Shown one piece after another: positions 8,471-16,622 of a stretch of DNA of 64,000 nt (its first letter is position 1; each line of letters begins with the position of its first letter). This stretch comes from JAHRAW01 sp963693025. Lineage in GTDB: Bacteria > Pseudomonadota > Gammaproteobacteria > Arenicellales > Poriferihabitantaceae. Below the pieces are notes generated by a model. It made no database searches. It was not told the DNA's origin and saw only the letters and a program-made list of their open reading frames with translations. Made by a program: the position numbers and the translations under genes. The DNA lies in the NCBI GenBank assembly GCA_963693025.1, contig OY843749.1, positions 1,550,001-1,614,000 of the forward strand, given 5' to 3'.

Positions 8471-8632
8471 TTAGGCGTCCGGGGCTGGGGCGGGTTGCGC
8501 GTCTTTCGGATTGGGCTTAGGGTGTTTGATTCCCAAGAAGAAACCTGCGATGGCGAAACAGGCAAGCCCAATAGCGGGCGAGGATAGGAGAAAAATCCAC
8601 ATGACCCCTTCCCAAGTGATTGAACTAAGCAT
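8471..8632 (-). CDS. Small membrane protein, unknown function
   Basis: The 53-residue product has one hydrophobic helix (about residues 10-34, WIFLLSSPAIGLACFAIAGF) and a Pro/Ala-rich hydrophilic tail (NPKDAQPAPAPDA). Its ATG at 8632 lies inside the last codons of the upstream gene (8-bp overlap), so the two are translationally coupled. No family is recognised. Confidence 0.6.
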   Translation of the reverse strand: MLSSITWEGVMWIFLLSSPAIGLACFAIAGFFLGIKHPKPNPKDAQPAPAPDA

Positions 8633-8915
8633 TTGAAACCTCCGTTGCACGTTTGAGTTTGAGCAGGTTCTGGATGGTGAACCCGGCAAAGCAGAAGAAT
8701 AGCACAAGAAACACGATGCTGACGCCAAGCCCAAAAGTAGTGAAATCAAGCATCGTGCCGGGCAGTAGTGCTGTTGGCACGGGCGTTACGGCCTCCGCCT
8801 GGGTGATAAATCGCCCGACTGTAGCGCCGATGATGATAGCCAGCAACGCGACCATGGTCAGCATTAGGCGGAACCAGATGGAAAGGCATTCTTTGGTGTA
8901 ATCAGTTTCAGTCAT
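8625..8915 (-). CDS. Two-helix membrane protein, unknown function
   Basis: The 96-residue product has two predicted membrane helices (about residues 15-35 and 58-82), separated by a Pro-containing loop (EAVTPVPTALLPG), and a basic C-terminal tail (LLKLKRATE). A good ribosome-binding site, GGGAGGT, sits 6-7 bases before the ATG at 8915. It forms a two-gene operon with the overlapping 53-residue membrane protein. The coupled pair suggests a small membrane complex, but no function is recognised. Confidence 0.65.
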   Translation of the reverse strand: MTETDYTKECLSIWFRLMLTMVALLAIIIGATVGRFITQAEAVTPVPTALLPGTMLDFTTFGLGVSIVFLVLFFCFAGFTIQNLLKLKRATEVSNA

Positions 8916-9553
8916 TGCGACCTCCCTGTCGGTTGAAAGTTGACGCCGGCATTGGCGATTAGCCGCAGTATAGGGGCGGCGGGCGGCGGTGTACTGCCGT
9001 GCGCGCACTATATCACTTAATCGCCCCCGCCACCGACAGTCTTCCCGGACGCATTTCGCCCTGTATCAATTCCGCCGGCAGGGTTGTTTTTTGCGGCAAC
9101 AGGCTTGTTTACACAAAAAACAACGTTGTTAACGCCCCTCACCCACCGCCAAACCCGTTATTAGTGAAGTTTCTAGCGCAAACAACACTGTTTTTGGCGT
9201 AAACACCCCGAAACCGCGCACTATGACAGGGAGAAATTTGCCGACATCCCTGTGTTTATGCGGTTTGGCGCTGGGAAGGCTTTGATACGGCGGCGATTTG
9301 GCAGTTCGGTGGCGGTGGGCGAAAAAAGATTGACATCGGCGGGAAATCGTATACATTCCCACCCGTCAACCTTTTCAGTAAGCAGCCCCTCGTCGGGTTG
9401 CCTGCTTAATACAACAGCGTTTTTACTGCCGCCCGGCGCCTTGCCGTGCGGGGCGAATCGGCAGGAATTTCACTCCGCTTACTGTGAGGTTGACAACGAC
9501 CCGACACTGATGGCGTCGGGATTTGCCAACGAATCACAACCCGGAGGGGTGAA
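8916..9553. other. 638-bp intergenic region upstream of the ankyrin gene
   Basis: No convincing coding sequence on either strand. It is a divergent promoter region. It contains a possible promoter at 9330-9356 and, in the presumed leader of the ankyrin gene, a hairpin (AAGCAG near 9380 pairing with CTGCTT near 9402). A second GC-rich structured segment lies around 9430-9470. No known riboswitch is recognised. Confidence 0.45.
9330..9356 (+). promoter_or_regulatory. Possible sigma-70 promoter of the ankyrin gene
   Basis: TTGACA (9330-9335) is a perfect -35 box, with TATACA (9350-9355) or ATACAT one base later as -10. The spacer is 14-15 bases, shorter than the optimal 17, so activity is uncertain. 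It would give a leader of about 190 bases. Confidence 0.35.
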
Positions 9554-11527
9554 ATGAACAAGAAACTTCTGGCGCTGGTCTTCGCCAGTTTTACGCTGTT
9601 GTTGTCGTCGGGTGGTTGGGCTGACCACAAGGGCTGGATGACTGGACTGCCGCCGTTGCATAACGCCGCCGCGCATAACGACCTCGCCACCGTTAAACGA
9701 CTGATTACCAGCGGCACGAATGTGAATTCGAAAATATATAAATGGGGCTATACGCCTTTGGTTTTCGCCTGTGCAACGGGCAACGCCGAGATTGTCGCGT
9801 TATTGATTGAAAACGGCGCAGATGTGAATGCGAAAGATGAATTTGGCGAAACGCCTTTGCATACTGCCAGTCGGAATGGCTACACTGATATTGCCGCGAT
9901 ATTGATTGAAAACGGCGCGGATGTCAAAGCGAAAAGTCTGACCAGAAAAACCCCCATTGACTTCACATCTGACCCTGAGATGAAACGCATACTTCTTTCA
10001 GCCGGCGGCGTCAGTAAACCCGAACCCGATGCGCTAGCAGGTGGGTTACATGGTGCCGTAAAAGCGCGTGACTTGGCTACCGTTAAATGGTTGATTGAAG
10101 ACGGCGCGGATGTGAATGAATTAGATTACTGGGATGATAGGACGCCTTTGCATTTTGCCTCAGCAGGTAGCGACGCCGGGATTGCCGGGTTCGAGATTGC
10201 CGCGTTATTGATTAAAAACGGCGCGGATGTGAATGCGAAAGGTGGCACCGGTAGAGTACGTGAGGGGACGCCTTTGCATGTTGCCACTATATATGGCAAT
10301 GGCGATATTGTCGAGTTATTGATTAAAAACGGCGCGGATGTGAACGCGAAAACTGAATATGGCTATACGCCTTTGCATCTATTCGCGCAATCTGCTGACG
10401 AGGTCCAGACATATAAGATGATGGCGTTGTTGATAGAAAACGGCGCGGATGTGAACGCGAAAAATAAATACGGCTGGACGCCTTTGCATTTAGTAGCGGA
10501 TAGTGTATATTTCGACGAAGAGGATGATCTAGTCACCGAAATATTGGCACTATTGATAGAAAATGGTGCGGATATCAATGCGAAAACCGAAAAGGGACTC
10601 ACCCCCATTGAAGTGGCAGAAGAAGAAGATAATGCACACCTATTCCCAACTGTATCTGCTGAGATCGCGAGCGCACAACAAAGACAGCGAGAAGCCGAAG
10701 CCGAAGAAGAAAGAAAAATAGCCGAATGGCATAGAGAACAGGAAGAAGAGGAAAGAAGGCAGGAGGCCAAATGGGAAGCACTCCGCGAGGAAGTGGCGGC
10801 AGCAAAGCGGCAGCAGGCGGCAGAGAGGCGACAACAACAATTCCGGAATACCCTCAACGTATTTACTGATGCAATGGTTGACATCGGCAATCAACGCCGA
10901 GCCAATGAAGCGGCACGACAACAGCAACAAGCCGCCGCATATGCGGCACAACAAGCCGAATATGAGCGACAAGCGGCGGAAGAAACACGACAGCAAGAGC
11001 AATACGCCGCCGAAGAAGCGCGACGACAAGAGCAAGCCGCCGCCGAACAACGCCGGGCGGCGGCTGCCGCCGAAGCGGAACGCAAAGAACGAGCCCGACT
11101 TGCCGCCATAGAGGAAGCGAAACAGGAAGCGAAACGATACCGCGCACTTGCGGCACAGGAAGCGGCTTTGGTTCAGCGGTGTGTAACAATTGAGAAAAGA
11201 GGGAGGGGGTATTATTCTCTTGTTAACGCTTGCAATAAGGAAGTTATGGTAGGTTATTGTTGCACCAATAAAGGAGACTTCATGGCCGAAGGAAAAGGAA
11301 ATACATGCGACAACGGCATAGGAGGCCTTGAATACACATACTTAACAAGTATCGAGCCCGGCAGAAGGGAAGAGGTGAGTCTCTGTGGTGGTCGAGGGGT
11401 AACTACTCATATCCGTTATGCGGCATGTGCCTACAAACATTCTGGCCTTTATTTTGAACCAGAAGCAACCGAAAACAACGGCGTTCACCCAACTAGGTTT
11501 ATATGCATGCCCACAGGTGGGCTTTAG
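9554..11527 (+). CDS. Secreted ankyrin-repeat protein with coiled coil and cysteine-rich C-terminus
   Basis: The 657-residue product starts with a Sec signal peptide (MNKKLLALVFASFTLLLSSG, cleavage after GWA). Ankyrin repeats follow from about residue 33 to 355, recognisable by repeated TPLHxA and LLIENGADVNAK units; a repeat near residues 136-150 is degenerate. Residues ~370-545 are an Arg/Gln/Glu/Ala-rich coiled coil. The last ~110 residues form a Cys-rich domain (CVTIEKRG, VGYCCTN, NTCDNG, VSLCGG, FICMP) of unknown type. A strong GGAGGGG site precedes the ATG. Such architecture suits a periplasmic or exported protein-interaction scaffold; a host-directed effector role is possible but unproven. 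Confidence 0.9.
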   Translation: MNKKLLALVFASFTLLLSSGGWADHKGWMTGLPPLHNAAAHNDLATVKRLITSGTNVNSKIYKWGYTPLVFACATGNAEIVALLIENGADVNAKDEFGETPLHTASRNGYTDIAAILIENGADVKAKSLTRKTPIDFTSDPEMKRILLSAGGVSKPEPDALAGGLHGAVKARDLATVKWLIEDGADVNELDYWDDRTPLHFASAGSDAGIAGFEIAALLIKNGADVNAKGGTGRVREGTPLHVATIYGNGDIVELLIKNGADVNAKTEYGYTPLHLFAQSADEVQTYKMMALLIENGADVNAKNKYGWTPLHLVADSVYFDEEDDLVTEILALLIENGADINAKTEKGLTPIEVAEEEDNAHLFPTVSAEIASAQQRQREAEAEEERKIAEWHREQEEEERRQEAKWEALREEVAAAKRQQAAERRQQQFRNTLNVFTDAMVDIGNQRRANEAARQQQQAAAYAAQQAEYERQAAEETRQQEQYAAEEARRQEQAAAEQRRAAAAAEAERKERARLAAIEEAKQEAKRYRALAAQEAALVQRCVTIEKRGRGYYSLVNACNKEVMVGYCCTNKGDFMAEGKGNTCDNGIGGLEYTYLTSIEPGRREEVSLCGGRGVTTHIRYAACAYKHSGLYFEPEATENNGVHPTRFICMPTGGL

Positions 11528-11591
11528 GCGGGTAATGCACTAACCCCGCCGACTTTTTACCATCAACACCTGAACTGGAGGTAATACGCTC

Positions 11592-11774
11592 ATGAAATTC
11601 CCAGAAATGCCAAAAATTGCTTGGGTTATCCTCACGGTGGGGTTTGTTGTTATTGTCGCGTTCGTCATTGGCGGAATTTTGACTCACCTCGACGTTAACA
11701 TTATTAATCATGCAAACAACTTTTTCGATGAAAAACTGAAACCGGTGGTAGACATCTTCTCTAAACCCGCATGA
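11592..11774 (+). CDS. Small single-helix membrane protein
   Basis: The 60-residue product has a helix at about residues 9-30 (AWVILTVGFVVIVAFVIGGIL) and an amphipathic C-terminal tail. TGGAGGT about 10 bases before the ATG supports translation. It lies 64 bases after the ankyrin gene and before a terminator, so the two probably share a transcript. No family is recognised. Confidence 0.6.
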   Translation: MKFPEMPKIAWVILTVGFVVIVAFVIGGILTHLDVNIINHANNFFDEKLKPVVDIFSKPA

Positions 11775-11801
11775 TTCTCATCACCACCGCCCCGCCACCC
11801 C

Positions 11802-11834
11802 AGCCCGCCGCTCCCCACCGGCGGGCTTTTTATT
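11802..11834 (+). terminator. Rho-independent terminator
   Basis: A perfect 9-bp stem, AGCCCGCCG (11802-11810) with CGGCGGGCT (11819-11827), closes an 8-base loop and is followed by TTTTATT. It ends the ankyrin / small membrane protein transcript. Confidence 0.88.
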
Positions 11835-11875
11835 GCGCCCGTGCGCGCCGCTGTCCATGCGCTGGATTCCCGCAT

Positions 11876-11915
11876 CCCCCGCTTAGCGCATTGACTTGAA
11901 CGGAGCGGGGGTTTT
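11876..11915. repeat. Inverted repeat related to the dispersed repeat family
   Basis: CCCCCGCT (11876-11883) pairs with AGCGGGGG (11904-11911) and is followed by TTTT. The preceding TGGATTCCCGCATCCCCCGCT also occurs near 57517-57536, so this is a short copy of part of the dispersed repeat. It could act as a second terminator. Confidence 0.5.
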
Positions 11916-12021
11916 ACACTCGCAAAGCCAAGCGACCCCAGCGGGCTGACACCGTGTCACACTTATCACCGCATCCCCCCGACAACGCCAACCGCGCGCT
12001 CGCGCCGATGGAGCGTTGCGC

Positions 12022-13152
12022 ATGCTAAACCCCCCGAGTTTTACCGTCGGCATTGAAGAGGAGTATATGCTGGTTGACCCGCGCAGCGGCGACCTTGTGC
12101 GCAAGGCGCCGCGCTCGTTGATGCCGGCGATGAAGAAGAAACTGGGCGCGACCGTCTCGCCCGAGTTTCTGCAATCTCAGGTTGAGGTCGGCACGCCGGT
12201 GTGCGCGTCGGTCGGCGAGGCGCGGCGGGAGTTGGCGGGGTTGCGCGCCGCCGTTGCCGAGGTTGCGGCGCAGCATGACTTGGCGGTGATTGCGGCGTCG
12301 ACGCATCCGTTCGCCGACGCGTTGGATCAGCAAATCACCAACAAGGCGCGCTATGCCGCGCTCGCCGAAGACTTGCAGGCGGTGGTGCGCCGTTTGTTGA
12401 TTAGCGGCATGCATGTGCATGTCGGCATCGACGACGACGACCTGCGCATCGATTTGATGAATCAGGCGAGTTACATCCTGCCGCATTTGCTGGCGCTCAG
12501 CACTTCTTCGCCGTTCTGGCGCGGCATGGATACCGGGCTGAAGTCGTATCGCATGTCGGTGTGGAACGAGATGCCGCGCACCGGCTTGCCGCATCCGTTT
12601 GACGCGTTTTCCGATTTCCAACAGCATGTCGATGTGCTGGTTGACGCCGGCGTGATTGAAGACGCCACCAAGATATGGTGGGATTTGCGCCCGAGCGCGC
12701 GTTACCCGACGCTGGAGATGCGCATCGCGGATTTGTGCACCACGCTAAAAGACACGGCTTGCATCGCCGCGTTGTTTCAATGCTGGTTGCGGTTTTTGTA
12801 CCGGCTGCGGCTGTCCAATCAGCGCTGGCGTCAATACTCCAACTGGCTGCTCGAAGAAAACCGGTGGCGCGCGCATCGCTACGGCATCGACAGCGGCTTG
12901 ATCGATTTCAGCCACGGCGCAATCGTGGATTATTCCGAATTGCTCGGCGAGATTTTGGCATACATCGCGGAAGACGCCGAGGCGCTGGACTGCGTCGCCG
13001 AAGTCAAACACGCGCGCACCATCCTCCGCCGCGGCACCAGCGCGCACCGCCAGTTGAAGGTGTATTACAAGGCGCGCGAGCGGGGGCATTCCAACGAAGC
13101 GGCGCTGGTCAAGGTGGTGCATTGGTTGCGGAAGGAGACTTTGCGGTTGTAG
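12022..13152 (+). CDS. YbdK-type carboxylate-amine ligase (GCS2 family)
   Basis: The 376-residue product starts with the family signature FTVGIEEEYMLVDP, followed by SQVEVGTPVC, the SGMHVHVGI metal/substrate block, LLALSTSSPFWRG with TGLKSYR, and WWDLRPSARYPTLEMRIADLC. These proteins resemble the glutamate-cysteine ligase fold and show weak ligase activity in vitro; the physiological substrate is unknown. ATG at 12022 is preferred over TTG at 12016 because the family begins at this point. No neighbouring gene clarifies its role. Confidence 0.9.
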   Translation: MLNPPSFTVGIEEEYMLVDPRSGDLVRKAPRSLMPAMKKKLGATVSPEFLQSQVEVGTPVCASVGEARRELAGLRAAVAEVAAQHDLAVIAASTHPFADALDQQITNKARYAALAEDLQAVVRRLLISGMHVHVGIDDDDLRIDLMNQASYILPHLLALSTSSPFWRGMDTGLKSYRMSVWNEMPRTGLPHPFDAFSDFQQHVDVLVDAGVIEDATKIWWDLRPSARYPTLEMRIADLCTTLKDTACIAALFQCWLRFLYRLRLSNQRWRQYSNWLLEENRWRAHRYGIDSGLIDFSHGAIVDYSELLGEILAYIAEDAEALDCVAEVKHARTILRRGTSAHRQLKVYYKARERGHSNEAALVKVVHWLRKETLRL

Positions 13153-13192
13153 GTTTTAGTCGCGGTTTCGGTTGCGGTTTCGGTGGCGCGTC

Positions 13193-13666
13193 TCAGCCGT
13201 CAATCCCCGCGCGCCCGACGACCGTCATCAGCGTGGCGGTCATCTGGGCGATGAGTTTGCGCTCGCCGTTGCGCCATGCATGCGCTTCGCCCTGGGCGAC
13301 GGTGATGGATTTGCCGGGTTTGACGACCGCGCCGGTGAAGGTGAAAAATTCCCCCGCCGCCGGCGACAGCAGGTTGACCTTGAACTCCACGGTCAAGACC
13401 GCGGCGTCGGCGGGCATCAGCGAAAAAGCCGCATACCCGCAAGCGCTGTCCAACGCGGTTGAAATGACGCCCGCGTGGATGAAGCCGTGTTGCTGCGTCA
13501 GCGCCGCATCAAAAGGCAGCCGGAGTTCCACTTCGCCGGCGGCGACGCGCGTGAGCGAAATCCCGAGGGTTTTCATCGCTCGCTGGCGCGCAAAACTGGC
13601 TTCGACGCGGGCTGGGTAATCCTCGGTGCGAGGTTGGAATGGCGGCGGGTTTTGGGATGAAGGCAT
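13193..13666 (-). CDS. PaaI-family hotdog-fold thioesterase
   Basis: The 157-residue protein has the hotdog acyl-CoA thioesterase pattern: AAGEVELRLPFDAALTQQHGFIHAGVISTALDSACGYAA, with the helix after HAGV, then VEFKVNLLSPAAG and the ISQMTATLMTV-like closing strand. It would hydrolyse a small acyl- or aryl-CoA in the cytosol. It is convergent with the YbdK-type gene and separate from the true paaI in the Paa operon (37014-37448), so its substrate is probably different. Confidence 0.85.
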   Translation of the reverse strand: MPSSQNPPPFQPRTEDYPARVEASFARQRAMKTLGISLTRVAAGEVELRLPFDAALTQQHGFIHAGVISTALDSACGYAAFSLMPADAAVLTVEFKVNLLSPAAGEFFTFTGAVVKPGKSITVAQGEAHAWRNGERKLIAQMTATLMTVVGRAGIDG

Positions 13667-13747
13667 CGTTGGATGGGCGGGCGGGTTATGGTAGCGTCAT
13701 TCTAACGCGCTGACTGAGCCGCCAGTATCGCCTAAAATAACGCCGAC

Positions 13748-14746
13748 ATGTCGGCCATCGCATCATCCGCGCCAAACCCAAACCGTGCCGCCAGTGGCGG
13801 CGGCGGCGACCCTTCCCTCTTCCTCGACCCGTCCACCCTCAACGACCCGGTCCGCTACCGCCGCTGGCGCGCGCAAAAACTGGAGCGCGCCCGGCGTTAT
13901 CTGGCGCAGCCGTTTGTCGAGATTCAAGACCCGGCGCATCTCACGCAAGCCGAATTGTCCGCGTTGCGCGAGCGCGTTGAGGCGATGAACTTTGCGCTCT
14001 ACCGCACGCCCGCCGCCGACGAATTCCCCCACCGCTTGCTGAAGCGCCTGTGCCGGCAAGTCGGGCTTGCGCGCCTCGCCACCAACCCGTTTTCCGCCGC
14101 GTCCGGCATCAGCGAGATTCGCGCCGATGGCGGTGGCAATGCCGGTGCCGGTGCGGCAGGGCGGGAGAACTATATTCCCTACACCCACCGCGCGCTCAAC
14201 TGGCACACCGACGGCTACTACAACCCGCCCGGCAAACGCATCAACGCCTTCGCGATGCACACGACCCGCGCCGCGCCCACGGGCGGTGAAAATCAATTGC
14301 TCGACCACGAAATCCTGTATCTGTTGTTGCGCGACAAAGACCCGGCGCTGGCTGGCTGCCTGTTCGCCAACGACGTGCTGAGCATCCCCCCCGGCACGGC
14401 GCCCGGCGGCACAAAACGCCCGGCACAAACCGGTCCCGTGTTCGGATTCACCGCCGACGGGCGACTACAAATGCGCCTCACCCTGCGCCGCCGCCACGCC
14501 CACTGGAAACCCACCGACACAGTGCGCGCCGCCCACACCGAACTCACCACCCTCCTCGCCGACCCGGCCACCCCCTTCATCCTGACACAACGACTACGCG
14601 CCGGCGAAGGAATAATCAGCAACAACATCCCCCACAGCCGCACTCCCTTCACCCTTCCCGTTGATGGGCAACCGGGGCGATTGGTGTTGCGGGCTCGGTT
14701 TTATGAGCGGGTTGGTGTTGGTGATAAAGGTGCGCCACCGATGTGA
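13748..14746 (+). CDS. TauD/TfdA-like Fe(II)/2-oxoglutarate-dependent oxygenase
   Basis: The 332-residue protein shows NWHTDGYYN (H153, D155), the first two iron ligands of the HxD...H facial triad. The third is H296 in SNNIPHSRTPF, followed by an arginine-containing strand (RLVLRARFYERV) suited to binding 2-oxoglutarate. The family oxidises small acids or amines. Two Gly/Ala-rich low-complexity stretches (SGGGGD near residue 17 and DGGGNAGAGAAG near 127) look inserted. The substrate is not predictable and no pathway partner is adjacent. Confidence 0.82.
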   Translation: MSAIASSAPNPNRAASGGGGDPSLFLDPSTLNDPVRYRRWRAQKLERARRYLAQPFVEIQDPAHLTQAELSALRERVEAMNFALYRTPAADEFPHRLLKRLCRQVGLARLATNPFSAASGISEIRADGGGNAGAGAAGRENYIPYTHRALNWHTDGYYNPPGKRINAFAMHTTRAAPTGGENQLLDHEILYLLLRDKDPALAGCLFANDVLSIPPGTAPGGTKRPAQTGPVFGFTADGRLQMRLTLRRRHAHWKPTDTVRAAHTELTTLLADPATPFILTQRLRAGEGIISNNIPHSRTPFTLPVDGQPGRLVLRARFYERVGVGDKGAPPM

Positions 14747-14775
14747 TGTTTGGCGAGTTGAATTCAACAAGTACC

Positions 14776-14995
14776 CGTCATTCTCGAATGATAGAAAAAT
14801 AGGGAGCGCCAGCGACCATATTTTTCATCGCCTTCGGGAATCTCCCTAAGGCTAGCGTGGACTTTACCGAAGCCCGTGCCAGTCTTAGGGAGATTCCCGA
14901 GGACGCAAGTGTCCGGTAAGCCGCCGCTTAAAAAGAAAAAGCGCGGCGGCAACGGACACTAACGCTCGAGAATGACGGGGTATTTGGGATTCCCG
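14776..14995. repeat. Dispersed palindromic repeat, copy B
   Basis: It begins with CGTCATTCTCGAATGATAGA, contains a 39-bp segment (14842-14880) repeated exactly in inverted orientation at 57571-57609, and ends in the hairpin AGTGTCCG (14908-14915) / CGGACACT (14953-14960) followed by AACGCTCGAGAATGACG. Nested inverted sequences (CTCCCTAAG...CTTAGGGAG) surround the shared segment. Further GGAATGACG repeats continue to about 15040. The interval 14747-15090 holds no gene. Confidence 0.75.
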
Positions 14996-15090
14996 CTCAA
15001 AAGACTGCGGGAATGACGAAGTGGTGGGGAATGACGAAGGGGTGGGGTCGCGTCAGTCCTGACACCGAATGAAACAAAACAACCAACCAA

Positions 15091-15246
15091 CTACTTAATC
15101 TTCCCTTCCTTATAAACCACATGCTTACGCACCACCGGGTCGTATTTTTTGAGTTCCATTTTGCCGGTCATGGTGCGTTTGTTTTTGGTAGTGGTGTAGA
15201 AGTGGCCCGTGCCGGCGCTTGATACCAGTTTGATTTTTTCGCGCAT
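15091..15246 (-). CDS. rpmG: 50S ribosomal protein L33
   Basis: The 51-residue protein MREKIKLVSSAGTGHFYTTT... reads as a typical L33 of the cysteine-free type, ending YKEGKIK. It lies 2 bases after rpmB, the usual rpmB-rpmG operon order. It is a component of the large ribosomal subunit. Confidence 0.97.
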   Translation of the reverse strand: MREKIKLVSSAGTGHFYTTTKNKRTMTGKMELKKYDPVVRKHVVYKEGKIK

Positions 15247-15248
15247 GA

Positions 15249-15485
15249 TTAGTCGCCTCCGTTGCCGGCGCGGATGTCGCTTAGCACCGCGTCAATGCCT
15301 TTTTTGTCGATGACGCGCAGCCCGGCGGCGGAGATTCGCAGTTTGACCCAGCGATTTTCGCTCTCCACCCAGAAGCGGCGGTGGTGCAGGTTGGGCAGGA
15401 ATTTGCGCCGCGTTTTGTTGTGCGCGTGCGACACGTGGTTGCCGCTCATGGCGCGCTTTCCGGTCACTTGGCATACTCTCGCCAT
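15249..15485 (-). CDS. rpmB: 50S ribosomal protein L28
   Basis: The 78-residue protein MARVCQVTGKRAMSGNHVSH... with LPNLHHRRFWVESENRWVKL and the VIDKKGID tail is a standard bacterial L28 with the CxxTGK start. The ATG at 15485 follows the universal family start; the open frame extends upstream without homology. It is first gene of the rpmB-rpmG operon. Confidence 0.97.
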   Translation of the reverse strand: MARVCQVTGKRAMSGNHVSHAHNKTRRKFLPNLHHRRFWVESENRWVKLRISAAGLRVIDKKGIDAVLSDIRAGNGGD

Positions 15486-15547
15486 GATAATCGTCCTGGC
15501 TGGTTGAGGTTGAAGGTCGCGCTTTATACCACAGGTTCGCCGGGCGG

Positions 15548-15904
15548 TCAAGCCTTCTCGCCGCGCTCGATGACCACGCCGACATCGCCGGCGCCGCGCA
15601 CGGCGCCGAATTTGTTGACCTTGACGCGGCACCATTTGAGATGAAACTCGCTCAGCAAGAGCGCGGCGATTTGCTCCGCCAGTTTTTCCACCAGCGTGAA
15701 TTCGGACTCGCGCACAAACGCCGACACGCGCTTGGAGACATCCTTGTAACTCAAGGTGTCGTCAAGCGCGTCGCTGTGCGCGGCTGGGGTGATGTCGAAG
15801 CCCATGTCGAGGTCGATGGCGAGGGTCTGCCGGATGCGGCGCTCCCACTCCCACACGCCGATGACGCAGTCGACTTTGAGCCCGTGAAGGTAAATAATAT
15901 CCAT
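15548..15904 (-). CDS. folB: Dihydroneopterin aldolase
   Basis: The 118-residue protein has the FolB signatures IIYLHGLKVDCVIGVWEWER, the L-S-Y-K-D-V block, and TLVEKLAEQIAALLL, which supplies the catalytic and pterin-binding residues (E and K). It converts dihydroneopterin to 6-hydroxymethyl-dihydropterin in folate synthesis. It is divergent from plsY, a common gammaproteobacterial arrangement with tsaD nearby. Confidence 0.93.
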   Translation of the reverse strand: MDIIYLHGLKVDCVIGVWEWERRIRQTLAIDLDMGFDITPAAHSDALDDTLSYKDVSKRVSAFVRESEFTLVEKLAEQIAALLLSEFHLKWCRVKVNKFGAVRGAGDVGVVIERGEKA

Positions 15905-15905
15905 T

Positions 15906-15948
15906 CAATCGCGTTCGTGTGCGGCGCTGACAATCGCGTTCGTGTGCG
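15906..15948. repeat. Short direct repeat in the folB/plsY promoter gap
   Basis: CAATCGCGTTCGTGTGCG occurs at 15906-15923 and again at 15931-15948, a 25-bp period. It sits in the 113-bp divergent gap between folB and plsY and could be a duplicated regulatory site or simple slippage. Confidence 0.6.
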
Positions 15949-16017
15949 CGCCGAGTGTGGCACCGCTTTGTATGACGCCGTGCGCGCCACTTTACCGCAA
16001 TCGGGAAGCAATATCCA

Positions 16018-16608
16018 ATGCTGACACTGTCGCTGCCGTTGCTCGCCTACCTGTTCGGCTCGATTTCCTGCGCCGTCGTGGTGTGCCGGGCGATGCGGTT
16101 GCCGGACCCGCGCTCGGTCGGCTCGAACAATCCGGGCGCGACCAATGTATTGCGAATCGGCGGCAAAAAAGCCGCCGCCATCACCGTCGCCGGCGACACG
16201 CTCAAGGGGTTGATTCCGGTGGCGGTGGCGGGCGCGCTCAGCGACGATTCGGTGATTATCGCGCTCGCCGGCATCGGCGCGTTTCTCGGGCATTTGTATC
16301 CGCTGTTTTTCGGCTTCAAGGGCGGCAAGGGCGTCGCCACCGCCGCCGGCGTGTTTGTCGGATTGAGCGCCGCGCTGAGCGCGCTGTTGCTGGGGGTGTG
16401 GCTGAGCGGCGCGCTGCTTTTTCGCTACTCCTCCGTGGCCGCGCTGCTCACCGCCGCCACCGCGCCGTGGCTGGTGTTATGGCTGCTGCCCGCGCCGGGG
16501 TATTTTGCGATGTCGCTGGCGATGGTCGCGTTGTTGTTCTGGCGGCACCGCGAAAATCTCCGCCGCTTGCGCGACGGCGAGGAAAGCAAAATACGCCTGC
16601 GCCGGTGA
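16018..16608 (+). CDS. plsY: Glycerol-3-phosphate acyltransferase PlsY
   Basis: The 196-residue integral membrane protein carries the three PlsY motifs: SISCAVVVCR near the N-terminus, RSVGSNNPGATNVLRIGGKKAA, and GHLYPLFFGFKGGKGVATAAG, with about five membrane helices. It transfers an acyl group from acyl-phosphate to glycerol-3-phosphate, the first step in phospholipid synthesis. The C-terminus is the usual basic RHRENLRRLRDGEE. Confidence 0.95.
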   Translation: MLTLSLPLLAYLFGSISCAVVVCRAMRLPDPRSVGSNNPGATNVLRIGGKKAAAITVAGDTLKGLIPVAVAGALSDDSVIIALAGIGAFLGHLYPLFFGFKGGKGVATAAGVFVGLSAALSALLLGVWLSGALLFRYSSVAALLTAATAPWLVLWLLPAPGYFAMSLAMVALLFWRHRENLRRLRDGEESKIRLRR

Positions 16609-16622
16609 CTAATGCGCGCCGG

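Noticed and set aside
9252..9557. 101-codon frame before the ankyrin gene
   Set aside because: No ribosome-binding site, no recognisable sequence, and it overlaps the probable leader and start of the ankyrin gene.
9790..10590. CRISPR-like regular DNA repeats
   Set aside because: The repeated DNA is in frame and encodes ankyrin units; spacers are not unique non-coding sequences.
14996..15060. tRNA-like or attachment-site sequence after copy B
   Set aside because: No cloverleaf or conserved TTCGA arm; the GGAATGACG units belong to the repeat.
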